Notes: generated from the sequence alone by a model not told the origin. Shown: positions 52,898-62,014, counted from the stretch's first letter. The stretch: DNA of 64,000 bases from an uncultured Paracoccaceae bacterium (GCA_947501025.1 CANMUM010000004.1:54498-118497), one strand, 5' to 3'. Translations and numbers: made by a program.

Positions 52898-54138
52898 TCA
52901 AACACAGCGTTCGGATTATCCAAACTATCAGATCCTTCTATGGAAACGTCACTTGCTTCTGCAATAACAGCTGCGCGTTCGATATTGCGCGTTTGCGCAA
53001 TAAGACCATCAATGCCCGCTTGAATCAAGGCGTTTCCTTCTGTGTTGCCTGCTGCCAACATTTGATCATAAGCCATGCCATTTTCAGCGGCTTCAACAAG
53101 AGCACCAAGTGCCGTCATTGTGCTTTCCAAATCCTTTGAAAGATCAGCTGCAAGCTCAGCATCACGCTCACTCACATAATCATTGATGGATGGGCCTTCT
53201 ACAACACTACCGTCAACTCTTGTATAAGAACCAAGCCATATATTTTGAACACCTTTGCCGTCATAAAAATGGCTATTATGAGTGTTGTCAGAGAAACAAT
53301 CATGCTCTTCCTCAGGGTCGTGAACGAGCAAACCAAGCTTCATGCGCTCGCCCGCTTGCTCACCATAAGACAATGAACCCATGCCCGTAAAAGCAATGTT
53401 GAAAATATCATTTTCAAGAACATATTGATATCCATCCCCATCTGGCGCCCAATTGGCAACCATTTCCTCAAGATCCGTAATTAACAAATCTGTTGCAGAA
53501 AGAAGGTAGTCTAAGCGACGATCACAGTTCCCATTTGTACAATTTTCGACATCAAAATCAGATGCAAGACGCGCCCCTGCTCCTGCATTTGTGCCGTTGA
53601 GATCTTGACCCCAAAGTAAAAACTCAATCGCGTGATATCCCGATGCCACATTCGCCTCAATGCCATCAAGCTCATGAAGGGACTCGATAAGTTCTGGCGT
53701 GATTTCTGACGCGTCAACTTCACTTCCAGAAACTTCTAGAGAAGCGTTGGATACAACATTGACAGAGGCATAAACATTCTCATCACTGAAGCCGTAATCA
53801 TCTGCAACATAGTCAATCAGACCTTCATCAAGCGGCCAAGCATTAACACGCCCCTCCCATTCGTCAACAATTGGATTTCCAAAACGGAAAACTTCAGTTT
53901 GCTGGTAAGGCACACGTGCATCGATCCATGCTTCACGCGCGGCCTGCAATGTGTTCTCATTTGGATCTTTTGCCAACATGTCCAAGCTATCTTTAAGAGT
54001 TTTCGCCGTGATCAAGCTGTCCTCATAACTCGCATGAGCAATTGCTGCATAATTTTTTGCAATATCTGATGGTTCATATGCGCTCGCAATTCCTGCGATT
54101 GATATCATTGTTGTCGACAGTAATATTTTTTTTAACAC
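52894..54138 (-). CDS. irpA: Imelysin-family iron-regulated protein (IrpA-like)
   Basis: The 414-residue protein has a signal peptide at residues 1-20 (ending IASA) and the imelysin GxHxxE motif at 167-172 (GYHAIE), followed by FLLWGQDLNGT. Both are hallmarks of IrpA/ICMP-like proteins. These are periplasmic or outer-membrane-attached and act in iron uptake; peptidase activity is not established for most. The start is GTG with AGGA eight bases upstream. It is first of a four-gene operon with ATGA overlaps. A promoter and an overlapping palindrome lie 79-118 bp upstream. Confidence 0.92.
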   Translation of the reverse strand: MLKKILLSTTMISIAGIASAYEPSDIAKNYAAIAHASYEDSLITAKTLKDSLDMLAKDPNENTLQAAREAWIDARVPYQQTEVFRFGNPIVDEWEGRVNAWPLDEGLIDYVADDYGFSDENVYASVNVVSNASLEVSGSEVDASEITPELIESLHELDGIEANVASGYHAIEFLLWGQDLNGTNAGAGARLASDFDVENCTNGNCDRRLDYLLSATDLLITDLEEMVANWAPDGDGYQYVLENDIFNIAFTGMGSLSYGEQAGERMKLGLLVHDPEEEHDCFSDNTHNSHFYDGKGVQNIWLGSYTRVDGSVVEGPSINDYVSERDAELAADLSKDLESTMTALGALVEAAENGMAYDQMLAAGNTEGNALIQAGIDGLIAQTRNIERAAVIAEASDVSIEGSDSLDNPNAVFE

Positions 54139-54216
54139 TGGGTTTTCCTAACTTTGGATAAAGGTTTTACTTTCACTCGTCACCAATTAAATTCGGTAAC
54201 ATCGTTTATAGGGAGC

Positions 54217-54256
54217 GTTATTCTTTATCCGATTATTTTTGTCAAGTATATAATCG
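54217..54256 (-). promoter_or_regulatory. Promoter and palindrome upstream of the imelysin operon
   Basis: In the minus direction a consensus TTGACA (54245-54240) is followed after 17 bp by AATAAC (54222-54217). The -35 lies inside a perfect 7-bp-arm inverted repeat CGATTAT-N13-ATAATCG (54230-54256), a position suited to repression. An iron-responsive repressor (Fur, Irr or another) is inferred from the operon content; the repeat is not a clear Fur box. Confidence 0.55.
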
Positions 54257-54280
54257 ACTATTTTTATCGAGTTAAAAATG

Positions 54281-55141
54281 CTATTCTTTATAATGCTTGT
54301 TTTCTCTTAGATCACCGAACAGATTCTTACTTTCCAAATACTGTCTTTGCTGAACATAAAAGTCCTCTAAAAACAATATCTCTTTTCCTAGGGGTATCGT
54401 GTGCGGATAGCCAATCTTCTTATGGATAGCTTTTGCTGCACGCAATTTGCGTTCACGCGCCTCTTTGGTCTTCTCAGGGGCACGTATAATATCCTCAAGG
54501 GTTTGCAATTCGAAACGACCATATGAATCAAGCTGCTCTGGATCAAAATCGAAAAATTGTGCGCGTTTCGTTCGACGTTCTGCGACATCCTCTAAAAATA
54601 CGATTTTTGGCTTCTCGACAACAAATGTGCCAGCGATAACATCTCCAAGCCTTTGATTATATTTGCTACGTAGCGGATAAATCAAAGTTACACAAAGCCA
54701 AAAGAAACAAATCAGCTTAACTGTGCCGCTCGAACTTATTACACCAAACAGCATCGATATAGGAAAAAATACCTCGGCTTCTTTCATAAGATTGCGAACG
54801 ACAACCTGATAGGGCGTCAAAGTTTTTCCGTCAGCACTCACGACACAAATTTTGGAAAGCTTTTTTCCAATGGTTTGACCATTCCAAACAAGTTCAGTAA
54901 AAATATAGTAAGGTGATCGAATAAAAAAACTGAGCAAAATTACAAAAGTAAATACCCCCTCATTTAAAATCCGAAAAATGAATATTATAGCTAGCAAAAG
55001 GGCAAATAACGAAAGATAGGTTATCAGAACATCCACCAATTGCGCTGCAAAACGCGTACCAAATGAGCTTCTCTCGAACCTCAATGTGACGGCTTCAGGT
55101 GGCAAAATTTCAACCAAGTCCTTATCAGATATTGTGTTCAT
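54281..55141 (-). CDS. RDD-family membrane protein
   Basis: The 286-residue protein has an RDD domain of about three helices, residues 22-150. RFERSSFGTRFAAQLVDVLITYLSLFALLLAIIFIF carries the Arg and Asp of the name, and FFIRSPYYIFTELVWNGQTIGKKLSKICVV follows. The C-terminal 110 residues are a basic cytoplasmic tail (RRTKRAQFFDFDPEQLDSYGRFELQTLEDI). The ATG at 55141 overlaps the SpoIIM-like gene by 17 bp. It is last in the MoxR operon; the role may be in envelope stress or transport. Confidence 0.88.
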   Translation of the reverse strand: MNTISDKDLVEILPPEAVTLRFERSSFGTRFAAQLVDVLITYLSLFALLLAIIFIFRILNEGVFTFVILLSFFIRSPYYIFTELVWNGQTIGKKLSKICVVSADGKTLTPYQVVVRNLMKEAEVFFPISMLFGVISSSGTVKLICFFWLCVTLIYPLRSKYNQRLGDVIAGTFVVEKPKIVFLEDVAERRTKRAQFFDFDPEQLDSYGRFELQTLEDIIRAPEKTKEARERKLRAAKAIHKKIGYPHTIPLGKEILFLEDFYVQQRQYLESKNLFGDLRENKHYKE

Positions 55142-56165
55142 TACCCGTTCCCCTATTGCGCCCTGAAAAGACGATCCACATAAGCCATAAAGCACCAATT
55201 GACCATCCGACACCTAGCCTCCAATACGGGTCTTGAACCCATTGCCGCAAATAGCCCTCAATGAATGCAGCCAAAATAAGCATCAATATAGCCATGATCG
55301 CCAATTTTGTTGCGTCTTTCCCTCGACTTTGCAAAGCGGCTTTTCGTGTCTTCGGGCCAGGAGCCAGAATAGCAAATCCAAGTATCGAGCCTCCAGCACA
55401 AGCCACACATATCGCTGAAATCTCGATGACGCCGTGAATAGACAGCCATGCAAAAATGTCAAAACCAAGACCATTCGTATGAAAGAGCGCATAAAAACAA
55501 CCCAAGACGACACCATTGTAAAAGGTCAGCAAATAGCTGGGAACGACAGCAAACACGCCCATACCAAAAATAAATATGGCGATACGTGCATTATGAGAAA
55601 AAAGAAAGCTTGAAAAACCGCCAGCTTCTTGATGTCCATAATCGCCACCATCATAGATTGTGCTTCTTAAATATTCCTGACTCGCACCAGGTGCACGACC
55701 ATCAGACAAAGATGAACCAACGAATGTGAAAAACCAACTTTCATCTTGCGCGAAAAGCCCAAATCCAATCCAAACCCCAAGCAACATGCTAAAAAATCCG
55801 AATAATAAGTATTTCCAATTATCTCTAGCGGCCTGCGGCAATCCAAAAACCAATTGTTTCCATATGATACCTGCCAAGCTTTTCGGAGGCGCATGTACGA
55901 CGAGATAGGCGCGCGAGCATAGCCTTTCCAAATATTGCAAAAGCGCTTTATCCATAATCGTCGATCTTGCAATTGAAAGTGAGTTAAGCGCCATTCGGTA
56001 ATTTTTTGATAGCTCGTTGGCTTGCTCATAACTAAATGAGTGGATCCCTTTACGCTCAGCTTGGTCAATCAATTCATGCAACGATTTCCATTGCGCCTCT
56101 CTTTCCTTACGAAACCGCATAGAGCGCAGGGCAATGTCATCATTTTCCAAAAGCATATCACCCAT
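55125..56165 (-). CDS. SpoIIM-family (DUF95) membrane protein
   Basis: The 346-residue protein has a soluble N-terminal helical part, about residues 1-105 (RFRKEREAQWKSLHELIDQAERKGIHSFSYEQANELSKNY). Five or six helices follow in the stage II sporulation M-like region (FFSMLLGVWIGFGLFAQDESW; AIFIFGMGVFAVVPSYLLTFYNGVVLG; IHGVIEISAICVACAGGSILG). In non-sporulating bacteria this family occurs with MoxR-DUF58-RDD genes. The ATG overlaps the DUF58 stop by one base (TGATG), with GGAGAA nine bases upstream. Confidence 0.9.
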   Translation of the reverse strand: MGDMLLENDDIALRSMRFRKEREAQWKSLHELIDQAERKGIHSFSYEQANELSKNYRMALNSLSIARSTIMDKALLQYLERLCSRAYLVVHAPPKSLAGIIWKQLVFGLPQAARDNWKYLLFGFFSMLLGVWIGFGLFAQDESWFFTFVGSSLSDGRAPGASQEYLRSTIYDGGDYGHQEAGGFSSFLFSHNARIAIFIFGMGVFAVVPSYLLTFYNGVVLGCFYALFHTNGLGFDIFAWLSIHGVIEISAICVACAGGSILGFAILAPGPKTRKAALQSRGKDATKLAIMAILMLILAAFIEGYLRQWVQDPYWRLGVGWSIGALWLMWIVFSGRNRGTGNEHNI

Positions 56166-57469
56166 CAGATCATTTCTCCTAGCTTAATATCCATATATTT
56201 CGAGATGAGCTCGGTTGTGAGATTGGATGGCGCAACATTTAGCACCAATATACCTAGATTACGAAGCTCTCGAATGGCTCGGCTGCGTTCATTTTTCAAC
56301 TCAGATGCAGCAACTGCAAGCGACATAGTATCAAAGTTTAGATCATGCGGATGCTGAATACGGGTTACATCCTCATCATCGAGAATTATAAATAAAACGA
56401 GATGTTGCTTAGTTATATGAGTAAGATTTTCTACAAGCAGTTCAGCGCTCATACCATCCGCAAAATCAGAGAATATAACAATCAGCGAACGCCTGTTCAG
56501 TTGGGAAGTCAGTTGACTCAGCCCCCAAGTATGATTGGTTTCGGCTGTTTCATATTCCATTTCACCGCATCTTGCGCGCACAAGTGGAAAGGCTTCACGA
56601 CCAGGGCGCGGGGGCAGAAAGCGCCCAGGAGAAGCATTAAAATTATAAAATCCGACTTGATCCCCACCTAAGCCTCCAGCCCAGCAAAGTGCAAGCGATG
56701 CATTCAATGCATAATCAAGCTTTGTAATTTCACCCATCATTTGTGATGACTGGCCACCATTATCCACACAAATAAAAATCTGGTGGTTCCTTTCGGCACG
56801 CACCTCTCGTGACAAAAGCTTGTTAAATCTTGCAGAACGCTTCCAATCAATGCTTCGTGGCTCCATCCCCGGAACAAACTCGCGCATTTGATGAAATTCA
56901 GAGCCCGTCCCTTGTTTGTTAAAATCCTTAATGCCGTCAACCAGAGGCAGCAATTGTGTCTGAACCGTTCCATTTGAAACTGGGCGCGTATCAGGCGCCA
57001 CCTTGATCTCTTTATTAATTTCTATGTTTGAAATAATTTCGAACAATCTCAGGCTTGATGACCATTTGACGTATAATTTATTAACTGAGTGAAGGCCGCG
57101 TTTATGGGGTAAGAGTTCGATCTCGACTGGTGTGCCCGTATATGTCAATACGGGTTCTTTTGATAAGAGAGATAAATCCTTGCTTGTACCGAGCATGACT
57201 TCCATAGCACTCGGCAGCCTGCCATGATTTCGCTCAATGGATAGTGTTGAGTTTTGCGGCGCGCCCACAAAACCATCACTTAGCACATCAAAACGATAAT
57301 TCATATTGCGCCTTGATGGGCTGATGATAAAATCCATTGCAGTGGCAACAAATAACGCGCCCCAAACCAAAATCAAGGCATTCTGTGGAACATTATTTTG
57401 AACCAGCAAAATGACCGTAACCATGGCCAGAGCAAGAATTATGCCCACAAGATATCGGGAAGGTCTCAT
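56165..57469 (-). CDS. DUF58 (vWA-like) protein
   Basis: The 434-residue protein has an N-terminal double helix at about residues 5-50 and the DUF58 signature EFHQMREFVPGMEPRSIDWKRSARFNKLLSREVRAERN (residues 191-227). The strand that normally carries a MIDAS DxSxS reads FICVDNGGQSSQ, so residues 236-240 are DNGGQ and metal binding is questionable. Proteins of this type act with MoxR ATPases, perhaps as substrate adaptors. It is sandwiched between MoxR and SpoIIM genes with one-base overlaps. Confidence 0.92.
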   Translation of the reverse strand: MRPSRYLVGIILALAMVTVILLVQNNVPQNALILVWGALFVATAMDFIISPSRRNMNYRFDVLSDGFVGAPQNSTLSIERNHGRLPSAMEVMLGTSKDLSLLSKEPVLTYTGTPVEIELLPHKRGLHSVNKLYVKWSSSLRLFEIISNIEINKEIKVAPDTRPVSNGTVQTQLLPLVDGIKDFNKQGTGSEFHQMREFVPGMEPRSIDWKRSARFNKLLSREVRAERNHQIFICVDNGGQSSQMMGEITKLDYALNASLALCWAGGLGGDQVGFYNFNASPGRFLPPRPGREAFPLVRARCGEMEYETAETNHTWGLSQLTSQLNRRSLIVIFSDFADGMSAELLVENLTHITKQHLVLFIILDDEDVTRIQHPHDLNFDTMSLAVAASELKNERSRAIRELRNLGILVLNVAPSNLTTELISKYMDIKLGEMI

Positions 57470-58425
57470 TACCGCGGCGCATCCACACGTTTCATAATTG
57501 CATTCAACACATCATCGGCTGTTTTGGCTTCGATCTCAGCAGTCGCCGTCAAAACAATACGGTGCCTTAATGCTGGCAAGAACAGCGCTTGAACATCATC
57601 GGGTATTGCATATTCACGGCCATCAAGAGCTGCTTTGGCGCGCACAGCGCTTGAAATCGCATTCGCCGCCCGTGTCGAAGCCCCATGAGAAATCATAGGG
57701 TCCGAACGCGTCGCGCGCACCAAATCAACAATATAATCAATGATTTTGGTTTCAAGGCGTATATCATCGACCAATTGAAAACCTGCGGCCAGTTCTTTTC
57801 TCGATATAATCGGTTTGATTTCTCCTAAGCCACCCTTATCATTAAGCGCACGCATTGTGCTTTGCTTTAAAATTTCAATTTCTTGATCACGATCGGGAAA
57901 ATCCAAAATGAGCTTAAACAAAAAGCGATCGAGTTGCGCCTCAGGCAAAGGATAAGTTCCGTGTTGCTCAATCGGATTTTGTGTAGCGAGTACAAAAAAT
58001 TCTTTTGAGAGCTTATGGTCAACACCATCAATGGTCACAACTTTTTCGTTCATCGCCTGCAATAGTGATGATTGTGTTTTGGGTGGCGCACGGTTGATCT
58101 CATCAGCAAGCAACAAATCTGTAAAAATCGGCCCTTTGGTCAGGTGAAACTCATTGCTTTGAAAATTATAAATATTCACGCCAATCACATCACTTGGCAA
58201 AAGGTCAGGAGTGAACTGGACACGACCAAATTTAAGTTTTGCGACATGGGAAAAAGCTTGTGCAATCAAGGTCTTTGCTGTTCCTGGAGGCCCCTCAAGC
58301 AAACAATGCCCTCGTGAGAATAGACTTACAAATAGCAAGTCAATTATATCATCTTGACCTTTTACAGCCTTTTTCATCTCGTTGCGTGTTCGCTCAATCA
58401 AGTCTTGAAAATCATTCAAATTCAT
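57469..58425 (-). CDS. MoxR-family AAA+ ATPase
   Basis: This 318-residue soluble MoxR-type ATPase has Walker A GPPGTAKT at residues 45-52, Walker B LLLADEINRAPPKTQSSLLQAM and sensor ATQNPIEQHGTYPLPEAQLDRF. MoxR ATPases act as chaperones that insert metals or activate partner proteins, often DUF58 vWA proteins. The ATG at 58425 is preferred to the TTG at 58434. It overlaps the DUF4350 gene by 14 bp and the DUF58 gene by one base, typical of a tight operon. Confidence 0.93.
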   Translation of the reverse strand: MNLNDFQDLIERTRNEMKKAVKGQDDIIDLLFVSLFSRGHCLLEGPPGTAKTLIAQAFSHVAKLKFGRVQFTPDLLPSDVIGVNIYNFQSNEFHLTKGPIFTDLLLADEINRAPPKTQSSLLQAMNEKVVTIDGVDHKLSKEFFVLATQNPIEQHGTYPLPEAQLDRFLFKLILDFPDRDQEIEILKQSTMRALNDKGGLGEIKPIISRKELAAGFQLVDDIRLETKIIDYIVDLVRATRSDPMISHGASTRAANAISSAVRAKAALDGREYAIPDDVQALFLPALRHRIVLTATAEIEAKTADDVLNAIMKRVDAPR

Positions 58426-59704
58426 TTGGATCAATCACTTTCTTTGCAAGTGTTTTATAAGTATTCACTTTTTGGCTTAGTATATTCGGGCTTAACGCCT
58501 CTTGTGGGTTCATCAATTGATTAGCACAATCGATAAATTCTTGCGCATCTTTTCCCTTTTTTGCAGACAAATATGAGAAAAGCTGTTCAATTGGTTTTTG
58601 GCTTGCCGCCTCGCCGAGCAAGCTAACAGCTGCCAAGCTTAAATGCTGACGAACAAAATCCGCGGCGATTTTGACATCATTTCCAGATAAGCGCATCAAA
58701 TGTGCCGATGCTTCTAAAGAAGCGCGGCTTGAAACGTTCTTATGGGCAAACTCTTCTTCGACTGATCTCGCTTGACCAAATCGATAAAATCCACGCCAAA
58801 ACAAAATACCAAAAATCAACAAAGTGAGACCGAGTATCACATTCACGGGATATTCCAACATTCGTGCGAAGTCGCTTGTTGTACGTTCGTAATCTTGCCG
58901 CTCATCCTTAAATCTATCTTGCGATAACGTAATCTGGCTTACAGTATCCATATATAAGGATCCAGCTTGCCCATCTTGAATCCAATTTTCTATAAAATTC
59001 ACGGCAAAAAGCGAATTATCAGAAATCGATAACCCATGATTATTAAATATATCCGGATCAGAAACGAACAAAACGGGGTGCTCAACGTCATCTACAGAAC
59101 AAGAAATAATCAAATGCCCATAATCCGTTGAAAAAATAGGTTCACAATTATCTGCGAGCTTTTCTTCTTCAAAATATTGGGGCGCAAATAAAGTCACACC
59201 AGAATCAGAGACGAATTCAAGCCCACCACGCTTTAGAGTTGTAGATTCAAGACCTGCATCAAGCATCAAAGATTGTAAGTTACCTATAGAGATCATTAAT
59301 GGCACTTGCTCAGTAGGTTTGCTCGACTGATTGCCATATTCTGCCGACCATTTCGGAAAAATGACTAATGTCGGCAAAGACTTAATCTTATGAAGATATT
59401 GTGCCCTACTCATTTTTCGCTCAGAGAATTGGAGTTCAGAAGGTAACCAAGTCGTCAATCTGTTCTCAAGAAATGTTGTTTGAATTGGCAAAATTCGTCT
59501 CTCAAAATCATCTTGATCGCGTGCAATGCGTGGATTTGCAGTCGTGACGGCAACACCATGCGACTTCAATAGCTCCGTCAGCCCCGCATTTCCAAATACT
59601 GACCTCTCAAAATAGCCACTATTCGCTCGAAAAAGCATAAACATTCCGCCAACCACCAAAAGCAGTACAAAGAAAATCCAAATTGCAGTACGGTCATTTT
59701 TCAT
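58412..59704 (-). CDS. DUF4350 membrane-anchored protein
   Basis: The 430-residue protein has an N-terminal helix, about residues 7-26 (AIWIFFVLLLVVGGMFMLF). A periplasmic ThuA-like DUF4350 domain follows (GLTELLKSHGVAVTTANPRIARDQDDFERR). A second helix sits near residue 305 (VNVILGLTLLIFGILFWRGFYRFG), with a cytoplasmic tail. The family is regular in MoxR-DUF58-DUF4129 operons. The ATG at 59704 gives an ATGA overlap with DUF4129. Confidence 0.85.
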   Translation of the reverse strand: MKNDRTAIWIFFVLLLVVGGMFMLFRANSGYFERSVFGNAGLTELLKSHGVAVTTANPRIARDQDDFERRILPIQTTFLENRLTTWLPSELQFSERKMSRAQYLHKIKSLPTLVIFPKWSAEYGNQSSKPTEQVPLMISIGNLQSLMLDAGLESTTLKRGGLEFVSDSGVTLFAPQYFEEEKLADNCEPIFSTDYGHLIISCSVDDVEHPVLFVSDPDIFNNHGLSISDNSLFAVNFIENWIQDGQAGSLYMDTVSQITLSQDRFKDERQDYERTTSDFARMLEYPVNVILGLTLLIFGILFWRGFYRFGQARSVEEEFAHKNVSSRASLEASAHLMRLSGNDVKIAADFVRQHLSLAAVSLLGEAASQKPIEQLFSYLSAKKGKDAQEFIDCANQLMNPQEALSPNILSQKVNTYKTLAKKVIDPNEFE

Positions 59705-60408
59705 TGGCGTACGCTTTGAAGCCCGAAAATATTCCTGCATATTTTCAATGCTTCCGCAAAGCCATCAGAACTCACATCACGGCCGCCATAATGCGCAAGT
59801 TCAGTGACTTTTAACAACTCACCAAGATCATCTTTTTTATCCCATGCTTTTGGCAAACGTGCAAAAGCATCACGCTCAGTATCTGATCTTAGATATATTG
59901 TATTTGTTGCTCGCCCACCCTCAAGCAAACTATAACGCAGCATCTCAATTAAGGCCGCTCTATAATTTTTTGATTTAGCGAGCTTTGCCAGCCAATTATG
60001 TTTATCTAAGTCCTCAACATTATGCTCTAACTTCCAAGAACTCGGGGCAACTGTTTTTTTGTTTTTGGCAGTTGCAGGTGATGCATGCATCAAGCTTCCG
60101 TTCCCACCAAATTTTAAGAAAATAAAAATGGCAACAACAAAAAACAAGATGACAAAATAGACATTAAAACCTTTACCAGAGAAGCTAAAATCACGGGTAT
60201 TTTGGGGTTCATTGGCTATTTCACGTTCAGTTTTATTTCCAAGATACTGAAGCTCAGTTTTGATACGATATTGGCTTGCAAGCTCTATATAATCCTGTGA
60301 AGCATCCGTACGTGGCGCCTCGATCTGTGTATTTTTCTCAACATTTTGTGCGGCACAAAATGTAACAAGAACAAAACTATATATGACTGCAAGCCAAAGC
60401 CTAAGCAT
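59701..60408 (-). CDS. DUF4129 domain protein
   Basis: The 235-residue protein has a signal-like lead at residues 1-20 (ending FCAA), a helix at about 82-98 (VYFVILFFVVAIFIFLKFG), and a cytoplasmic DUF4129-like helical domain: NWLAKLAKSKNYRAALIEMLRYSLLEGGRATNTIYLRSDTERDAFARL. DUF4129 is a common companion of MoxR and DUF58. The ATGA overlap with DUF4350 supports one operon. The function is unknown; a role in transglutaminase-like or envelope pathways has been suggested only by context. Confidence 0.82.
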   Translation of the reverse strand: MLRLWLAVIYSFVLVTFCAAQNVEKNTQIEAPRTDASQDYIELASQYRIKTELQYLGNKTEREIANEPQNTRDFSFSGKGFNVYFVILFFVVAIFIFLKFGGNGSLMHASPATAKNKKTVAPSSWKLEHNVEDLDKHNWLAKLAKSKNYRAALIEMLRYSLLEGGRATNTIYLRSDTERDAFARLPKAWDKKDDLGELLKVTELAHYGGRDVSSDGFAEALKICRNIFGLQSVRQ

Positions 60409-60420
60409 AAATATTATAGG

Positions 60421-60876
60421 CTACTCAAATACTTTTTCAACATCACTCACAACAAGCGGATCTGGGCCAAATTTGTTATCACCTTCTGTTCCCTTTAGGA
60501 TTGTAATCACCAATGAAGCAATTGAAGCTATAATGCCGACAATAGGAATTATAGCAGCAACATTAATGCCAAGATACACCCATCCTGATAGATTGCGATC
60601 ATGGAAGCGTCTCACGACCACACAAATCATTGGAATGATTGATCCTAGCACAAATATTAGCATCGCGGCCCCGCCGATAAACGCAAGAATCATTGCAAAT
60701 ACTGAGTCCGGGTTAGAATCCAACATAACCATGCCAGCAATGAAAGGAATAGCGCAAATGATTAAAACAATATACATAAATAGCACCGACCACCAGTATT
60801 CAGACCTTGGCGCCCGCCCCTTCATAGTTGCATATTTTTCTTTCCAAACAGTATTGATAGCTTCTTTAAATGTCAT
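60421..60876 (-). CDS. DUF805 membrane protein
   Basis: The 151-residue four-helix protein has the DUF805 pattern. MTFKEAINTVWKEKYATMKGRAPRSEYWWSVLFMY includes the RxEYWW segment, and RRFHDRNLSGWVYLGINVAAIIPIVG follows. The ATG at 60876 is used, because the frame opening further upstream lacks conservation. It is the first gene in the direction of the MoxR operon, 12 bp before DUF4129, and may be its leading member. Confidence 0.88.
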   Translation of the reverse strand: MTFKEAINTVWKEKYATMKGRAPRSEYWWSVLFMYIVLIICAIPFIAGMVMLDSNPDSVFAMILAFIGGAAMLIFVLGSIIPMICVVVRRFHDRNLSGWVYLGINVAAIIPIVGIIASIASLVITILKGTEGDNKFGPDPLVVSDVEKVFE

Positions 60877-61157
60877 AACAGTTACCCTTTTTACCAATCT
60901 TCACTGGGAGAGTAATTTTAATTAACCAAATCGTCAATACATGTTTTTTTAAAAATATATCTTATCAAAGAAACAGCTCTTAAATGACCATCCTGCCTTT
61001 ATAATGTTATTATTTCAGGACTAATCACCAGAGTTTTACATTTGGATATAAAAAGGGCAATTTGCATAGAACCTAAGCAAATCTGTGAACTGTTTCGTTA
61101 AGCATAATAAGCGCACGATAAATAATGATATTTTCCAGCCGTTTGCTCACTATAGCT

Positions 61158-61844
61158 TTAATATTGCGTATCAACTATCCCAACTGCATTTTCTTGCGAA
61201 AACCCAGCCGCGAATGCTTCACTGTTTTCTCCAAAAAAACTCCCATCAGCAAGATAGTAGCCGTCTTGATCCGTTATTGATAAGCTTGCGCCATTGTCAT
61301 CAATCTCTCCATAAAAGCTTGCAAAATTTTCATTACTATCATTTGCAGCACTTCCTGAAATAGTTCCAGAATTAAAATCTACGTTCAGATCAACATCTTG
61401 GGATATGTGCTGATATGAGTCATCTTCAAATATGATTTTCGAATAACTCCCGCTATACGTTATCTCTCCACCAGGAGAGCTGGTTGGCATGTCTCCTTGA
61501 ATACCAAATGCAAAAATGTCCTCATCATTTGCTAATACCCCGAATGCATTTACAAAATCACCATCTACAGCAATTGATGCGTATTCACCAATATCTGCTT
61601 CTTGTGTTGAATAAAATATCTTTCCATCATCAAGCCCTGATAAAGGTATGACAATTGTATTATTAATATACTCCAAATTATATTGATCGGGATCAGTCGT
61701 CATCGTGAAATTACTCCCGATTATATTTAAACTCGATTCGTCGCTTATATTTGTTTCTTCACTTTCACTTGAACCACCGCCACATGCAGCGAGCATTCCA
61801 ATGAAAATGAATGTGATATTCGTTGTGTGTTTTATTTTGGTCAT
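61158..61844 (-). CDS. Surface lipoprotein, TbpB C-lobe-like barrel
   Basis: The 228-residue lipoprotein has a lipobox LAAC with the lipidated Cys21, then a Gly/Ser/Glu-rich linker. Repeated strand patterns follow (GEITYSGSYSKI; DLNVDFNSGTISGSA; ASFYGEIDDNGASLSIT), ending in DGSFFGENSEAFAAGFS and GIV. This matches small transferrin-binding-protein-B-like eight-strand barrels, often moved to the cell surface by Slam proteins. No Slam gene is present here. The ligand is unknown. The ATG at 61844 is used; a longer GTG start is less likely. It is divergent from the RTX glycoside hydrolase. Confidence 0.7.
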   Translation of the reverse strand: MTKIKHTTNITFIFIGMLAACGGGSSESEETNISDESSLNIIGSNFTMTTDPDQYNLEYINNTIVIPLSGLDDGKIFYSTQEADIGEYASIAVDGDFVNAFGVLANDEDIFAFGIQGDMPTSSPGGEITYSGSYSKIIFEDDSYQHISQDVDLNVDFNSGTISGSAANDSNENFASFYGEIDDNGASLSITDQDGYYLADGSFFGENSEAFAAGFSQENAVGIVDTQY

Positions 61845-61878
61845 GCTGTGACAATTCACTACTCATATGAAAATCGAG

Positions 61879-62011
61879 TTAATTTGATGGGTTTAATTTG
61901 ATTAAAATTTATTCAATAATTGATTTAATTTGGGCGCAACAAAAGGTTTTAATCCACTCAAATTTAGCATGAAATCATCATCTTTTACCTAGCAATCAAG
62001 ATAAGGTAAAA
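61879..62011 (+). promoter_or_regulatory. Direct repeats and Shine-Dalgarno hairpin before the RTX enzyme
   Basis: TTAATTTGAT occurs at 61879-61888 and 61893-61902 (14-bp period), and TTAATTTG again at 61925-61932, as for a regulator site. Further on, a perfect 8-bp-arm repeat TTTTACCT-N13-AGGTAAAA (61983-62011) includes the AAGG ribosome binding site of the gene starting at 62015. Folding would hide the site, suggesting translational control. Confidence 0.55.
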
Positions 62012-62014
62012 ACA

